Positions 43,248 to 51,442 are shown, counted from the first letter of the stretch. The stretch is DNA of 64,000 nt from Hathewaya histolytica (GCF_901482605.1 NZ_LR590481.1:1860001-1924000), one strand, 5' to 3'. Numbers and translations: made by a program. Notes: a model not told the origin generated them from the letters alone.

Positions 43248-43286
43248 AAATGCTCACAAAAGCTTAAATATTTTTGTGAGCATTTT
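43248..43286. terminator. Bidirectional terminator between convergent small genes
   Basis: AAATGCTCACAAAA and TTTTTGTGAGCATTTT form a 13-14-pair stem with a nine-base loop; serves the small ORF at 43002-43172 and the CoA-binding gene on the other strand. Confidence 0.82.
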
Positions 43287-43342
43287 GACTTTAGTTATTA
43301 TAATTCAAAAACTAATAAAATAATAGTAATCAAATTTTAAAT

Positions 43343-43711
43343 TTAATATCCTAGCTGTCTTAAAACACAACCTTCTATGGCATTTATTTCATTTTCTTTG
43401 CAATAAGTTAATATTTCTTCACTTTCTGCACCTGGTTGAATTAACACATTTTTGATGCCCATATCTTTAGCTTCTTTTATTATTTCCAATCCCTGTACTG
43501 GATTTATACATAGGTCTATTACTTCTATTTTAAAATTAACTTCCTTAAGACTAGTAAAAGCTCCATCTCCATTGCCTCTTGGATTAACTCCTGCAGCATT
43601 ATACTTTTCGCTTTTTAATGTATTTAAAATTCTATAAGCATATTTAGTTTGATTTGTAACGTCTCCTACAACTACCCAATTGTAAAGTTTAAATAAGTTT
43701 GAAATATTCAT
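43343..43711 (-). CDS. CoA-binding domain protein (YccU type)
   Basis: A 122-residue single Rossmann-like domain. WVVVGDVTNQTKYAYRILNTL, then GVNPRGNGDGAF, IDLCINPVQGLEIIKEA and NVLIQPGAESEEI reproduce the CoA_binding_2 fold of stand-alone YccU-type proteins related to the N-domain of succinyl-CoA synthetase alpha. The usual P-x-x-VNP-x-x-x motif is present (GVNPRG). The start at 43711 has GGAGG five bases away; the upstream ATG in the same frame lacks one. Function unknown beyond CoA or nucleotide binding. Confidence 0.85.
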   Translation of the reverse strand: MNISNLFKLYNWVVVGDVTNQTKYAYRILNTLKSEKYNAAGVNPRGNGDGAFTSLKEVNFKIEVIDLCINPVQGLEIIKEAKDMGIKNVLIQPGAESEEILTYCKENEINAIEGCVLRQLGY

Positions 43712-43778
43712 TTTACCCTCCTTGCTAATCATCAGCTTTATTGTTTGTATATTTGCAATATTTAAACTAAAAAGTTTC

Positions 43779-43807
43779 TTGACTTAATCTTACACTATTA
43801 GTATAAT
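43779..43807 (+). promoter_or_regulatory. Promoter of the lysine riboswitch transcript
   Basis: TTGACT (43779-43784), 17 bases, TATAAT (43802-43807), near-consensus sigma-A. The riboswitch begins about 30 bases after the expected transcript start. Confidence 0.88.
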
Positions 43808-43844
43808 GGTAAACATATCAAAAGTAAATATAGTGGACGGTTGA

Positions 43845-44014
43845 TGATAGAGGCGCTGTACTTATTAGTAATACTATGGAGGTAAGCACTGTGAAGTAGT
43901 ATGAAAGGAAATACAGCCGAAGTGTACAATCAATGCTTTGAGATTGTATAGCTGGTTTTGTATAAAATATATGCAAGACTGTCACAAATAAAAGTTATTT
44001 GTGAAGAGCTATCC
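43845..44014 (+). promoter_or_regulatory. Lysine riboswitch (L box)
   Basis: P1 is GATAG (43845 region) with CTATC (44009-44013). Inside are the conserved blocks AGAGGCGC, GGAGGTAAGCACTGTGAAG, ATGAAAGGAAATACAGCCGAAG, the P3/P4 stems, GCTGGTTTTG, GCAAGACTGTCACAAAT and TTTGTGAAGAGCTATC, in the order of the B. subtilis lysC leader. A terminator (44084-44117) follows, so lysine should reduce expression of the NhaC-family gene. Confidence 0.95.
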
Positions 44015-44083
44015 TGAACTTATTCATAACAATTTTTAATATAATCTTTTAAGAAATATTATATTCTATTAATTTTGTGATAT

Positions 44084-44117
44084 AAGCCCAGGGATTTTCT
44101 TCCTTGGGTTTTATTTT
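44084..44117 (+). terminator. Riboswitch-controlled terminator before the NhaC-family gene
   Basis: CCCAGGGA and TCCTTGGG stem (one G-U) followed by TTTTATTTTTTT, 60 bases before the ATG. Confidence 0.85.
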
Positions 44118-44176
44118 TTTATTTCTTTAAATCACTTCCTCTTAACCTTCCACTAATTAATAAGGAGAGGAATTCT

Positions 44177-45952
44177 ATGAAAACAAATAACAAAAACCTA
44201 TCTAATTTTTTTAGAAACATAATTTCACTTATACTTACAATAATTATATTTAATTTTTTAAATTGTAATACTATATTTGCAAGTGAAATAAGTAAAACTA
44301 ATCTAAATGCTAATAAGTTTGGATTTCTTACTCTACTTCCACCTCTAGTTGCTATTATTTTAGCCTTTATTTTTAAAAATGTAGTTATTTCTTTATTTTT
44401 AGGAATACTAGTGGGAGCATTTCTTCTAAATTTAAACGGATATAATATTTTCTCAGCACTTTTAAATTCTTTTACACTTATAGTTCAACAAATATTAAAT
44501 TCTTTGGCTAATCCGTGGAATGCCGGTATTATACTTCAATGTTTAACCATTGGTGGTCTTATAGCTCTAATCTCTAAAATGGGAGGTACTAAGGCTGTGG
44601 CAGAATGTCTAGCAAAAAAAGCTAAAACCCCAAGGAGTACGCAACTTGTAACATTTTTATTAGGAATATTAGTATTCTTCGATGATTATGCAAATTCACT
44701 TATGGTAGGTCCAATTATGAGACCTGTTTGTGATAAAATGAAAATTTCAAGGGAGAAACTTTCTTTCATTGTGGATTCTACAGCTGCTCCCATATCAGGT
44801 ATAGCTATCATTTCCACTTGGGTAGGCTATGAACTTAGCTTAATAAAAGATGGTTTTGCAGATATAGGTATAAAAGTTAACTCTTATAATGTATTTATAG
44901 ATACTATTCCTTACAGATTTTATAATATTTTAATTTTAGTTTTTATAGTACTATCTGCTATATGTTTAAGAGAATTTGGTCCTATGTATAAAAGTGAATA
45001 TAGGGCGAGAACTACTGGGGAAACTTTACGATTAGGTTCTAACCCTCTATCTTCGGAAGATACAAGTATGGAACCTAAAGAAGGGGTAAAACCATACATG
45101 AAAAATGCAATTATTCCTATTTTAGTATTAATTTTAGGCTCCTTTATTGGCTTTTATTTTAATGGTTATCATACCATAATTGCATCAAATAATAAAGAAT
45201 ATATAAATATTATTAAGAATTCTCCACTTTCTTTAAATGCTATTCAGTTAACTTTTGGACAATCTGATGCTAGTATAGTACTTTTCTCTTCTGCACTACT
45301 AGCAAGTATTGTGGCTATAATAATGGGATGTTATCAAAAAATATTTACATTAAGTGAATCTATTGATGTTTGGGTTGAAGGTATGAAATCTTTAATTATT
45401 ACAGGAGTTATATTATTACTTGCATGGACATTAAGTTCTATAATAAAAGAGTTAGGTACAGCTTCATATTTAGTTTCAGTTCTTTCTAAATCCAAGCTAC
45501 CAGCCTTTTTACTTCCAAGTATAGTATTTTCCCTTTCATCTATTATATCTTTTGCAACAGGTACTTCTTACGGAACTATGGGAATATTAATGCCACTTAC
45601 CATACCTCTTGCATATGCTCTTAAAGCAGATCAAAGTTATATAATAATTAATATTAGTGCAATTTTAACTGGAAGTATTTTTGGTGATCACTGTTCCCCT
45701 ATATCCGATACTACAATTTTATCTTCGATGGGTTCTGGATGTGATCATATGGATCATGTTAAAACACAATTTCCTTATGCTCTTGTGGTAGGAGCAGTTT
45801 CTATCTTATTTGGATATATACCTTCTGGCTTAGGATTACCTATATATTTAACATTACCAGTTTCTATGGTTATAATTTTTCTTATTATAAGATTTATAGG
45901 AAAGCCTATTCCAAATCATAATACAATATCTTATTCTAGGAATAAAATATAA
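44177..45952 (+). CDS. NhaC-family transporter, predicted lysine transporter
   Basis: A 591-residue membrane protein with about 12-13 helices in the NhaC Na+/H+ antiporter family: GGTKAVAECLAKKAKTPR, FDDYANSLMVGPIMRPVCDK, SREKLSFIVDSTAAPISGIA, TGTSYGTMGILMPLTIPLA and FGDHCSPISDTTILSSMGSGC, with the charged DDY and DHCSP sites. The first 35 residues form a signal-like hydrophobic span ending NTIFASEIS. The lysine riboswitch directly upstream indicates that it imports lysine rather than serving only pH control; NhaC-type genes under L-box control have been proposed as lysine transporters (LysW). GGAGAGG precedes the ATG. Confidence 0.88.
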   Translation: MKTNNKNLSNFFRNIISLILTIIIFNFLNCNTIFASEISKTNLNANKFGFLTLLPPLVAIILAFIFKNVVISLFLGILVGAFLLNLNGYNIFSALLNSFTLIVQQILNSLANPWNAGIILQCLTIGGLIALISKMGGTKAVAECLAKKAKTPRSTQLVTFLLGILVFFDDYANSLMVGPIMRPVCDKMKISREKLSFIVDSTAAPISGIAIISTWVGYELSLIKDGFADIGIKVNSYNVFIDTIPYRFYNILILVFIVLSAICLREFGPMYKSEYRARTTGETLRLGSNPLSSEDTSMEPKEGVKPYMKNAIIPILVLILGSFIGFYFNGYHTIIASNNKEYINIIKNSPLSLNAIQLTFGQSDASIVLFSSALLASIVAIIMGCYQKIFTLSESIDVWVEGMKSLIITGVILLLAWTLSSIIKELGTASYLVSVLSKSKLPAFLLPSIVFSLSSIISFATGTSYGTMGILMPLTIPLAYALKADQSYIIINISAILTGSIFGDHCSPISDTTILSSMGSGCDHMDHVKTQFPYALVVGAVSILFGYIPSGLGLPIYLTLPVSMVIIFLIIRFIGKPIPNHNTISYSRNKI

Positions 45953-45961
45953 TCTTTATAT

Positions 45962-46003
45962 ATTAAAATAAAACACATAATGGCATCTGTCCATTATGTG
46001 TTT
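45962..46003 (-). terminator. Terminator of the rbsK-rbsR unit
   Basis: AAACACATAATGG and CCATTATGTGTTT form a perfect 13-pair stem; on the minus strand TTTATTTTAATA follows. The rbsR stop lies inside the right arm. It may also end the transporter gene from the other side. Confidence 0.84.
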
Positions 46004-46992
46004 CTAATTATTAATTTACTATGTAGAACTATATCTCTTCTAACTATATTAATTCCTTCGATTATATCTATAAGAAAATTACAAGATTTTTCACCCATTT
46101 CATAAATAGGTTGAGCTACTGTAGTAATTTCTGGCTCAAACAAGCTAGATATTTGAATATTATCATATCCCAATACATTTACTTCCCTTGGGATACTTAT
46201 ACCCCTTTTTAATAGAGTCTTAATACCCCCTATAGCCATTAAATCATTACTATAAAATATGGCATCAAAGTCTAAATTATTATTTAAAATTATTTCAGTA
46301 GTTTTTATACCTGACTTAACAGAGAAATCGCCTTCTATTACTAACTGTTCGTTATAGATACCTAATTCTCTAGCAAATTTAATAAATGTATTCAATCTTT
46401 TTTTAGATATTTCTAATTCCATATCACCTGTCACAAAAAATATTTTTCGCCGTTTTTTATTTTCATAAAGATAATGTATTCCTTCTTTTATTCCCTTTTC
46501 TTCATTGCAAAATACTCCATAATAATCTTTTGAATCCCCCATATATCTATCAACAAGTACACAAGGTATGTTATTATCTTTTAAAATTTCTAGAGATTTT
46601 GTATCATTCCTATGGGAAATTAAAATTACACCATCTATAAACTTACTTATAAGAAGTTTTAAGTAATCCCTTTCTTTGTATGGATTATTATCTGTATTAC
46701 AAAGTATTACGTTATACTTTCTTTCATTTGCAGAATCCTCTATAGCTCTACACATCTCTGCAAAAAATGGATTAGTTATATCTGGAACTATTATACCTAT
46801 ACTTTGTGTTCGTTTTGTACTTAAGCTTCTTGCAATAGCATTTGGAGTATAATTCATCTCTTTACAGACTTCTAATACTCTATCCCTTGTAATTTTACTT
46901 ATATTTTTATCCTTATTGTTAATAACCATAGAAACTGTAGCTTTTGATACCCCAGCAATTTGAGCTATATCCTTCATAGTTATTTTATTCAT
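45994..46992 (-). CDS. rbsR: LacI family regulator, RbsR-like
   Basis: A 332-residue repressor. The N-terminal helix-turn-helix with hinge reads MKDIAQIAGVSKATVSMVIN and YTPNAIARSLSTKRT; the remainder is a periplasmic-binding-like effector domain (IGIIVPDITNPFFAEMCRAIE, DAIFYSNDLMAIGG, GYDNIQISSLFEPEITTV). The gene begins three bases after the ribokinase stop, so its likely effector is ribose or ribose phosphate. The palindromes TTAACCGGTTTA in the rbsK promoter are of the LacI-family type and are its probable target, giving autoregulation. Confidence 0.88.
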   Translation of the reverse strand: MNKITMKDIAQIAGVSKATVSMVINNKDKNISKITRDRVLEVCKEMNYTPNAIARSLSTKRTQSIGIIVPDITNPFFAEMCRAIEDSANERKYNVILCNTDNNPYKERDYLKLLISKFIDGVILISHRNDTKSLEILKDNNIPCVLVDRYMGDSKDYYGVFCNEEKGIKEGIHYLYENKKRRKIFFVTGDMELEISKKRLNTFIKFARELGIYNEQLVIEGDFSVKSGIKTTEIILNNNLDFDAIFYSNDLMAIGGIKTLLKRGISIPREVNVLGYDNIQISSLFEPEITTVAQPIYEMGEKSCNFLIDIIEGINIVRRDIVLHSKLIIRNT

Positions 46993-46995
46993 ATA

Positions 46996-47928
46996 TTAAA
47001 TTTCACAATAAAGCTCTTTTACCTCTTCTAAATAAGGTATAGAACTTTGAGCTCCTTCTCTCGTTACAGTTATAGAGGAAACCTTGTTACCTAAAGTTAC
47101 TGCTTCAACTATACTTTCAAAGTTTAATTCTCCATTCTCACTTATTTTTTTTGCCATAGCCCCAATGAATGAGTCTCCTGCAGCAGTTGTATCTATTGCT
47201 TTCACCTTAAATGCTGGTACAATCTTACTTTCCTTATTTGAAATTATAGCTGCCCCTTTACTTCCTAAGGTTATAACTACAAACTTCACACCCTTAGAAA
47301 AGAACTTTTCTGCCGCCATTTTAGCACTCTCTATATCATTTACTTCTATACCTGTTAATTCAAAAGCTTCAGTTTCATTTGGAACAATTATGTCAGTATA
47401 ACTTAATAGGTCTTGTCCAATTTTAGCCGCTGGTGCTGGGTTTAAAATTGTTATTTTATTAAAGTTTTTGCCTATCTTAAATGCTTGTGCCCCTACTTCC
47501 ATAGGTGTTTCTAACTGAGTTATAATTACATCACTTAATTTTATAACCTCACTCATAGCTTCTATATTTTCTGACTTCATTTTCATATTAGCTCCAGATA
47601 CTACACAAATAGTATTGTTGCCATTTTCATCCACATTAATTATAGCAATTCCAGTTTCACAATTTTCATTTATACTTATATTATCTATATTTATTTTATC
47701 CTTTTTCATAGAATTCAAAAGAATTTCTCCATTTTCATCTTTACCAACAGCACCTAAAAAGTTAACCTCGCAACCTAATCTACTAGCTGCAACAGCCTGA
47801 TTAGCCCCTTTTCCACCAGGTATTTTAAAAAGTTCGTCTATTAAAATAGTTTCTCCCATTTTAGGTAGAGCTCTTGATTTCAAGACTAAATCCATATTTA
47901 TACTCCCTACAACACACACCTTATTCAA
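46996..47928 (-). CDS. rbsK: Ribokinase
   Basis: A 310-residue PfkB-family sugar kinase converting ribose to ribose-5-phosphate. VVGSINMDLVLKSRALPKMGET and IPGGKGANQAVAASRLG are the N-terminal PfkB signature, and DTTAAGDSFIGAMAKKI is the C-terminal one with the catalytic Asp. The start is TTG at 47928 with AGGTGG five bases upstream; the longer frame to 47979 runs into the promoter. First gene of rbsK-rbsR; no ribose ABC transporter is in the window. Confidence 0.93.
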   Translation of the reverse strand: MNKVCVVGSINMDLVLKSRALPKMGETILIDELFKIPGGKGANQAVAASRLGCEVNFLGAVGKDENGEILLNSMKKDKINIDNISINENCETGIAIINVDENGNNTICVVSGANMKMKSENIEAMSEVIKLSDVIITQLETPMEVGAQAFKIGKNFNKITILNPAPAAKIGQDLLSYTDIIVPNETEAFELTGIEVNDIESAKMAAEKFFSKGVKFVVITLGSKGAAIISNKESKIVPAFKVKAIDTTAAGDSFIGAMAKKISENGELNFESIVEAVTLGNKVSSITVTREGAQSSIPYLEEVKELYCEI

Positions 47929-47954
47929 ATTTTCCACCTCATTTGTATATATAG

Positions 47955-47998
47955 TAAACCGGTTAATTAATTTTATCATCGGTTAAATTTTCTGTCAA
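47955..47998 (-). promoter_or_regulatory. rbsK promoter with LacI-type operators
   Basis: TTGACA (47998-47993), 17 bases, TAAAAT (47975-47970), read leftward. A palindrome TTAACCGGTTTA (47966-47955) sits just past the -10, and a half-site TTAACCGAT (47986-47978) is inside the spacer, a layout for repression by the adjacent rbsR product. Confidence 0.85.
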
Positions 47999-48090
47999 TA
48001 TCCTTTGTATCTTGGGGAATATCAAAAAGTTTTCTTGATATAATATCTTAATTTTAAAAATATAAAACTTAAACTTTAACACATGTATAA

Positions 48091-48136
48091 TAAAAAACTA
48101 CAAAAGATAAATTTTTTAATAATCATCTTTTGTAGT
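48091..48136 (-). terminator. Terminator of the DUF5714 gene
   Basis: ACTACAAAAGAT and ATCTTTTGTAGT form a perfect 12-pair stem with a 16-base loop, followed by TTTTTTATT on the minus strand. Confidence 0.87.
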
Positions 48137-48150
48137 ATAATTTAAAATTA

Positions 48151-48855
48151 TTACCTTCTATAAAAGTCACAATGTTCTTTTATACATTGATTATTTAAAT
48201 TACTAAATTCACAGTAAAATTTTTCTTCCCTTTGCAACTTAACTTTTAATTCTTTTTCTATAAATTCAGTGGCACACTCTATAGCTATAAAAGAATCCCT
48301 TTTACAACATCGAGGTCCCCCCTTTTCAGCTATACCATATAAACTTTTAGAAGTCATAAGGTTACTTAGCTTCCATGATTCCCTTGTAAGAGGTGTAGCC
48401 CCTGTAATAATACTTATACATATTCCTGTTCCAACACCAGCACCACAACTTCCGTAAAAACCACAGAATCCCCCTAAGACATTTTTTGCTCTTTTAGCAC
48501 ATTCATTTAATTTTGTAACCTTTTCTTCTTTTGTACTATTAGTAGCATTGCAGAAAGATGAAATCAAAACTGCTGGAACCAAAAAATGATGTTCTGGACC
48601 ATGCATTTTTATTGAATGGTGCTTCATTAAATCTCTAGCCATGTTAATTGGATTTTTAGAATCACTTAGGGTACAAAATTCATTTATTATGTCGTAGGCC
48701 CCCTTTGCATGACAAGCATCACATACATAATGCCCCTTTAAACATATTGCATTAGAATTTTGTTTTGTTCCACAGTAATAACATTCACATCCTATACTCT
48801 CTTTACTGTACTTAAGTTCACTTCCACAAATAATACAATTATGCCTATGTTCCAT
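48151..48855 (-). CDS. Cysteine-rich DUF5714 family protein
   Basis: A 234-residue protein with 17 or more cysteines. The N-terminal part has CIICGSELKYS, CECYYCGTKQ, CLKGHYVCDACH, a zinc-ribbon-like arrangement; the middle is hydrophobic and glycine-rich with GGFCGFYGSCGAGVGTGICISI; then GGPRCCKRDSF, and the end is CIKEHCDFYRR. This layout is what I know as DUF5714, found in methanogens and clostridia, sometimes fused to or next to radical SAM proteins. It may carry an iron-sulfur cluster or be metal-dependent, but the role is unknown. It is monocistronic, downstream of agr but separated by a terminator. Confidence 0.68.
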   Translation of the reverse strand: MEHRHNCIICGSELKYSKESIGCECYYCGTKQNSNAICLKGHYVCDACHAKGAYDIINEFCTLSDSKNPINMARDLMKHHSIKMHGPEHHFLVPAVLISSFCNATNSTKEEKVTKLNECAKRAKNVLGGFCGFYGSCGAGVGTGICISIITGATPLTRESWKLSNLMTSKSLYGIAEKGGPRCCKRDSFIAIECATEFIEKELKVKLQREEKFYCEFSNLNNQCIKEHCDFYRR

Positions 48856-48886
48856 AATAACTATCCCCCAACTATGAAATTATATA

Positions 48887-48917
48887 TATAAATAAAAGTA
48901 GCCTTTAGGCTACTTTT
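48887..48917 (-). terminator. Terminator of the agr operon
   Basis: AAAAGTAGCC-TAAA-GGCTACTTTT perfect ten-pair stem followed by ATTTATAT on the minus strand, directly after the kinase stop. Confidence 0.83.
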
Positions 48918-48931
48918 ATTATGTTTAAACT

Positions 48932-49780
48932 CTATCTTAAAATTTTTTTTATTGGTAAAAATACTGTAAAAATAGTTCCTACACCTTCATAACTTTCCAC
49001 ATCTATTTTCCCACGATTCTTCTCTACTAATTGTTTAACTATACTAAGTCCATAACCTCTTCCTTCGCCGTTTTTAGTAGAAAATCCTTTATCAAATATT
49101 TTATTTATAACTTTTTGAGAAATTAAAGGATAACTATTCCCCACAGATAATATTAAGTTACCTTCAAACTCCCTGATATCTATACTTAGAATTTTTTCTT
49201 CCTCCTTAGAATTTTCAAGTTCATAGGAAGCATTATCTACTAAATTGAAAAATATCCTGCAAAGATCTACGGTGTTTATATATAAATTATCTAGTGCAGA
49301 ATCTATATCAAGTTCTACTGTTATTCCCTTAGACTCTGCAATAGCTACTTTAGTGTGGAGCATGGCAGCAAATTCTACATTATTAAGTTTACTAATAGAA
49401 AAAACTTCATCTATTTTTCCATTTATATCATACATATACTGTATCGCTTTATTGGTCTCGTTCAATTGTAAAAGTCCTAAAACAACACTCAAGTGATTTT
49501 TAAAATCGTGTTTTTGTGCCCTCAATGCATCAATTATTTCTTGAGAAGAATTAATTTTTTCTATAGTTTCTCGGTTAACTTTTACAAGTTTCAATATTGC
49601 ACCTACAGTATATGCCGCTATAACCGCCAAACCTACTATTATTAATATTAAATTAATTGCATATGTTTGATTTAAGCTTTTTTTATCCATTAAAAATATA
49701 CTACTTAGAATTAAAAATATTAAAAAGTTTTCTACTAATACTAGTATGATTAAAAGATATACTTTTTTGGAGAATTTCAT
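48932..49780 (-). CDS. GHKL sensor histidine kinase, AgrC-like cytoplasmic half
   Basis: A 282-residue histidine kinase. Two membrane helices (about residues 5-27 and 37-60) are followed by the dimerisation motif QKHDFKNHLSVVLGLLQLNE with the phospho-acceptor His, and a GHKL ATPase with NLVDNASYELENS (N-box), FDKGFSTKNGEGRGYGLSIVK (G-box). It is the AgrC/SPOB_a class. AgrC normally has six membrane helices for peptide sensing; here most are in the separate upstream ORF. The ATG at 49780 has CAGGTG six bases before; GTG 49813 overlaps the previous gene. No response regulator follows; the operon ends here. Confidence 0.85.
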   Translation of the reverse strand: MKFSKKVYLLIILVLVENFLIFLILSSIFLMDKKSLNQTYAINLILIIVGLAVIAAYTVGAILKLVKVNRETIEKINSSQEIIDALRAQKHDFKNHLSVVLGLLQLNETNKAIQYMYDINGKIDEVFSISKLNNVEFAAMLHTKVAIAESKGITVELDIDSALDNLYINTVDLCRIFFNLVDNASYELENSKEEEKILSIDIREFEGNLILSVGNSYPLISQKVINKIFDKGFSTKNGEGRGYGLSIVKQLVEKNRGKIDVESYEGVGTIFTVFLPIKKILR

Positions 49781-49796
49781 TATGTACACCTGTCTT

Positions 49797-50270
49797 TTAT
49801 TTTTTATATTCACCTAAATTTATAATACTGTGATTTAGTTTAAAGAAAAATATGTATAAAATACCTAATAAAGAATTTCCAATAAACGTTATTAATATAA
49901 ACATAAAATTATTGTTACTTATTAATTTATCAATATCAACTTTGAAAATATATACTATTGGAAGTAACACTATAAGTTCTTGTACAACAATTAATGAAAA
50001 AGAAATTAAAGTTGATATTAAAGAATTTATTAAATTCTCTTTTGTTATTAACTTACAAATTAAAGTATATATAATTGCAAGTACTATGGTATGAGTCCCA
50101 TAAGGTATATTAAATTTATTGTATAAACTCCTTACACCCATTATACATATAGAATTTAAAATTGTAACACCAATAATTTTTCTTCTATCTAACTTTATGC
50201 CTATTATAGAATAACCTACAGCTACCATTAAAAAACTTTGAATAATGTGTGAGAAAGCTTTTATAAGCAT
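49797..50270 (-). CDS. Polytopic membrane protein of the agr operon, AgrC sensor-domain-like
   Basis: A 157-residue protein with about five membrane helices and short loops (SHIIQSFLMVAVGYSIIGI, KKIIGVTILNSICIM, TIVLAIIYTLICKLI, LISFSLIVVQELIVLLPIVYIF, FMFILITFIGNSLLGILYIFF). Its size and position between agrD and the kinase match the missing peptide-sensing part of an AgrC receptor, so the sensor may be assembled from two polypeptides. Its stop is 16 bases before the kinase ATG, so the two are cotranslated. I see no known enzyme motif; the sensing role is inference. Confidence 0.6.
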   Translation of the reverse strand: MLIKAFSHIIQSFLMVAVGYSIIGIKLDRRKIIGVTILNSICIMGVRSLYNKFNIPYGTHTIVLAIIYTLICKLITKENLINSLISTLISFSLIVVQELIVLLPIVYIFKVDIDKLISNNNFMFILITFIGNSLLGILYIFFFKLNHSIINLGEYKK

Positions 50271-50347
50271 TTATATTATCACCCCATAAAGCTTATCTTT
50301 TGTTTATCAGTAATTCTTCCTTGGTAGTACTCTAATTAGTTAGATAA

Positions 50348-50470
50348 TTAATTATCTAATTCTTCCGGCATTTCTGGTTGATAAGATAGGTATGCACACG
50401 CAGCTGATGCATTACTAACAGCAACCAATCCAAATAGTGATTTAGTAAATTCTAAAAATTTTCTTAACAT
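50348..50470 (-). CDS. agrD: AgrD autoinducing peptide precursor
   Basis: Forty residues: an amphipathic leader MLRKFLEFTKSLFGLVAVSN, then ASAACAYLSY and QPEMPEELDN. The C-terminal part, QPEMPEEL, is the conserved acidic AgrD tail (compare EPEVPTEL in staphylococci). Aligning on that tail places the thiolactone ring at C25-A-Y-L-S29, five residues, as in known AIPs. AGGAGG stands eight bases before the ATG. It lies 13 bases after agrB, the processing enzyme. It is too short for ordinary ORF cut-offs. Confidence 0.9.
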   Translation of the reverse strand: MLRKFLEFTKSLFGLVAVSNASAACAYLSYQPEMPEELDN

Positions 50471-50483
50471 AATAAATCCTCCT

Positions 50484-51122
50484 TTAGTTATGGTTTATAT
50501 TAAACAAGCTAAAAAGCTTGTCCATATCATGTATAAATTTATATCCTAATGGAGTAATAGAAAATGTTTGCCATAAAATCCCTATGGATATATAAAATGA
50601 AATTTTACTAACATCTGCCTTAATGTAAAACCACGAAATACTGAAGCAATACCAAACTATTATATAAACAAAAGATAATTTTTTAAGTTTTTCCTTTTTC
50701 TCCTTCTTCTTAATTGGCTTTGCAGGTGTATCTGCTGGTGCATAATTATATATAGCCCAAATAGAAAATAACAATATTAAAAATTCTATAGTGAAATAAA
50801 AATAATTTATTAAATTAAAATTTAAAAGCAGTTCAGAAAATATACAAAGTAAGTTCACTAGAATCGTACTAAATATTGTGCATCTAAGCATAGTGCTACA
50901 GTGTCCACCACCTGAAAAACTTCTATATATCATCATAGAAACTATCATGATAAATACGTAGAAGAAGTTTCCTAAAAGTGCTGCTAAAAACAAACTTGCA
51001 ACAACTCCTAAGATAGTACTAGTAGCAATAGTAATTCCATATTTTAAAATAGCCTTTTCATTGTCACTTAAACTCAAATGTCTCGCATAAATTGACACCA
51101 AATTATTTATAAAGTTATCCAT
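50484..51122 (-). CDS. agrB: AgrB peptide-processing membrane endopeptidase
   Basis: A 212-residue membrane protein that cuts the AgrD tail and closes the thiolactone. SFSGGGHCSTMLRC gives His74 and Cys81, seven apart, matching the catalytic His77/Cys84 pair of staphylococcal AgrB. YAPADTPAKPIKKKEKKEKL is the usual cytoplasmic loop with the APADTPxKP motif. Four or more membrane helices. I use ATG 51122 (GGAAGTG upstream) rather than TTG 51137. First gene of agrB-agrD-sensor-kinase on the minus strand. Confidence 0.94.
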   Translation of the reverse strand: MDNFINNLVSIYARHLSLSDNEKAILKYGITIATSTILGVVASLFLAALLGNFFYVFIMIVSMMIYRSFSGGGHCSTMLRCTIFSTILVNLLCIFSELLLNFNLINYFYFTIEFLILLFSIWAIYNYAPADTPAKPIKKKEKKEKLKKLSFVYIIVWYCFSISWFYIKADVSKISFYISIGILWQTFSITPLGYKFIHDMDKLFSLFNINHN

Positions 51123-51154
51123 TATATTCACTTCCAATATATGTTCTTAAAAGA

Positions 51155-51184
51155 AATATATCACTTTATAAGTGACTATGTCAA
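51155..51184 (-). promoter_or_regulatory. agr promoter with a palindrome in the spacer
   Basis: TTGACA (51184-51179), 18 bases, TATATT (51160-51155), read leftward. The spacer contains a perfect inverted repeat TCACTT-ATA-AAGTGA (51175-51161), a possible binding site for a regulator. Confidence 0.68.
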
Positions 51185-51442
51185 CGTATAATGCATGCCA
51201 TATTTAATGTTTTTTCTTATGATTTTCGACCATAAAAATATGCAATATTCTATATAACCTGCTAAGTACTATTATTTATCTTCATAATATCATATTCTTC
51301 TACTTTAAATCAATGATATTTAAATACATTAGACATATTTTTTAACGCTTATTTTACTTTTTATTAGTGTTTTTTTATATAATTTAAATATTTATAAAAT
51401 TTTTTTGTTTATTAAAGTTAAATATTACAACTTAAATTTTAA
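51185..51442. other. AT-rich intergenic region with no recognised feature
   Basis: Between the agr promoter and the HAD gene stop I see only AT-rich DNA. A short GCATGC repeat near 51190 is the only structure, and no hairpin with T-run closes the HAD gene clearly. Confidence 0.5.

Noticed and set aside
48097-48136. ACAAAAG in the DUF5714 terminator as a member of the small-RNA motif set
   Set aside because: It is one arm of a perfect hairpin and so explained by the terminator; a single copy proves nothing.
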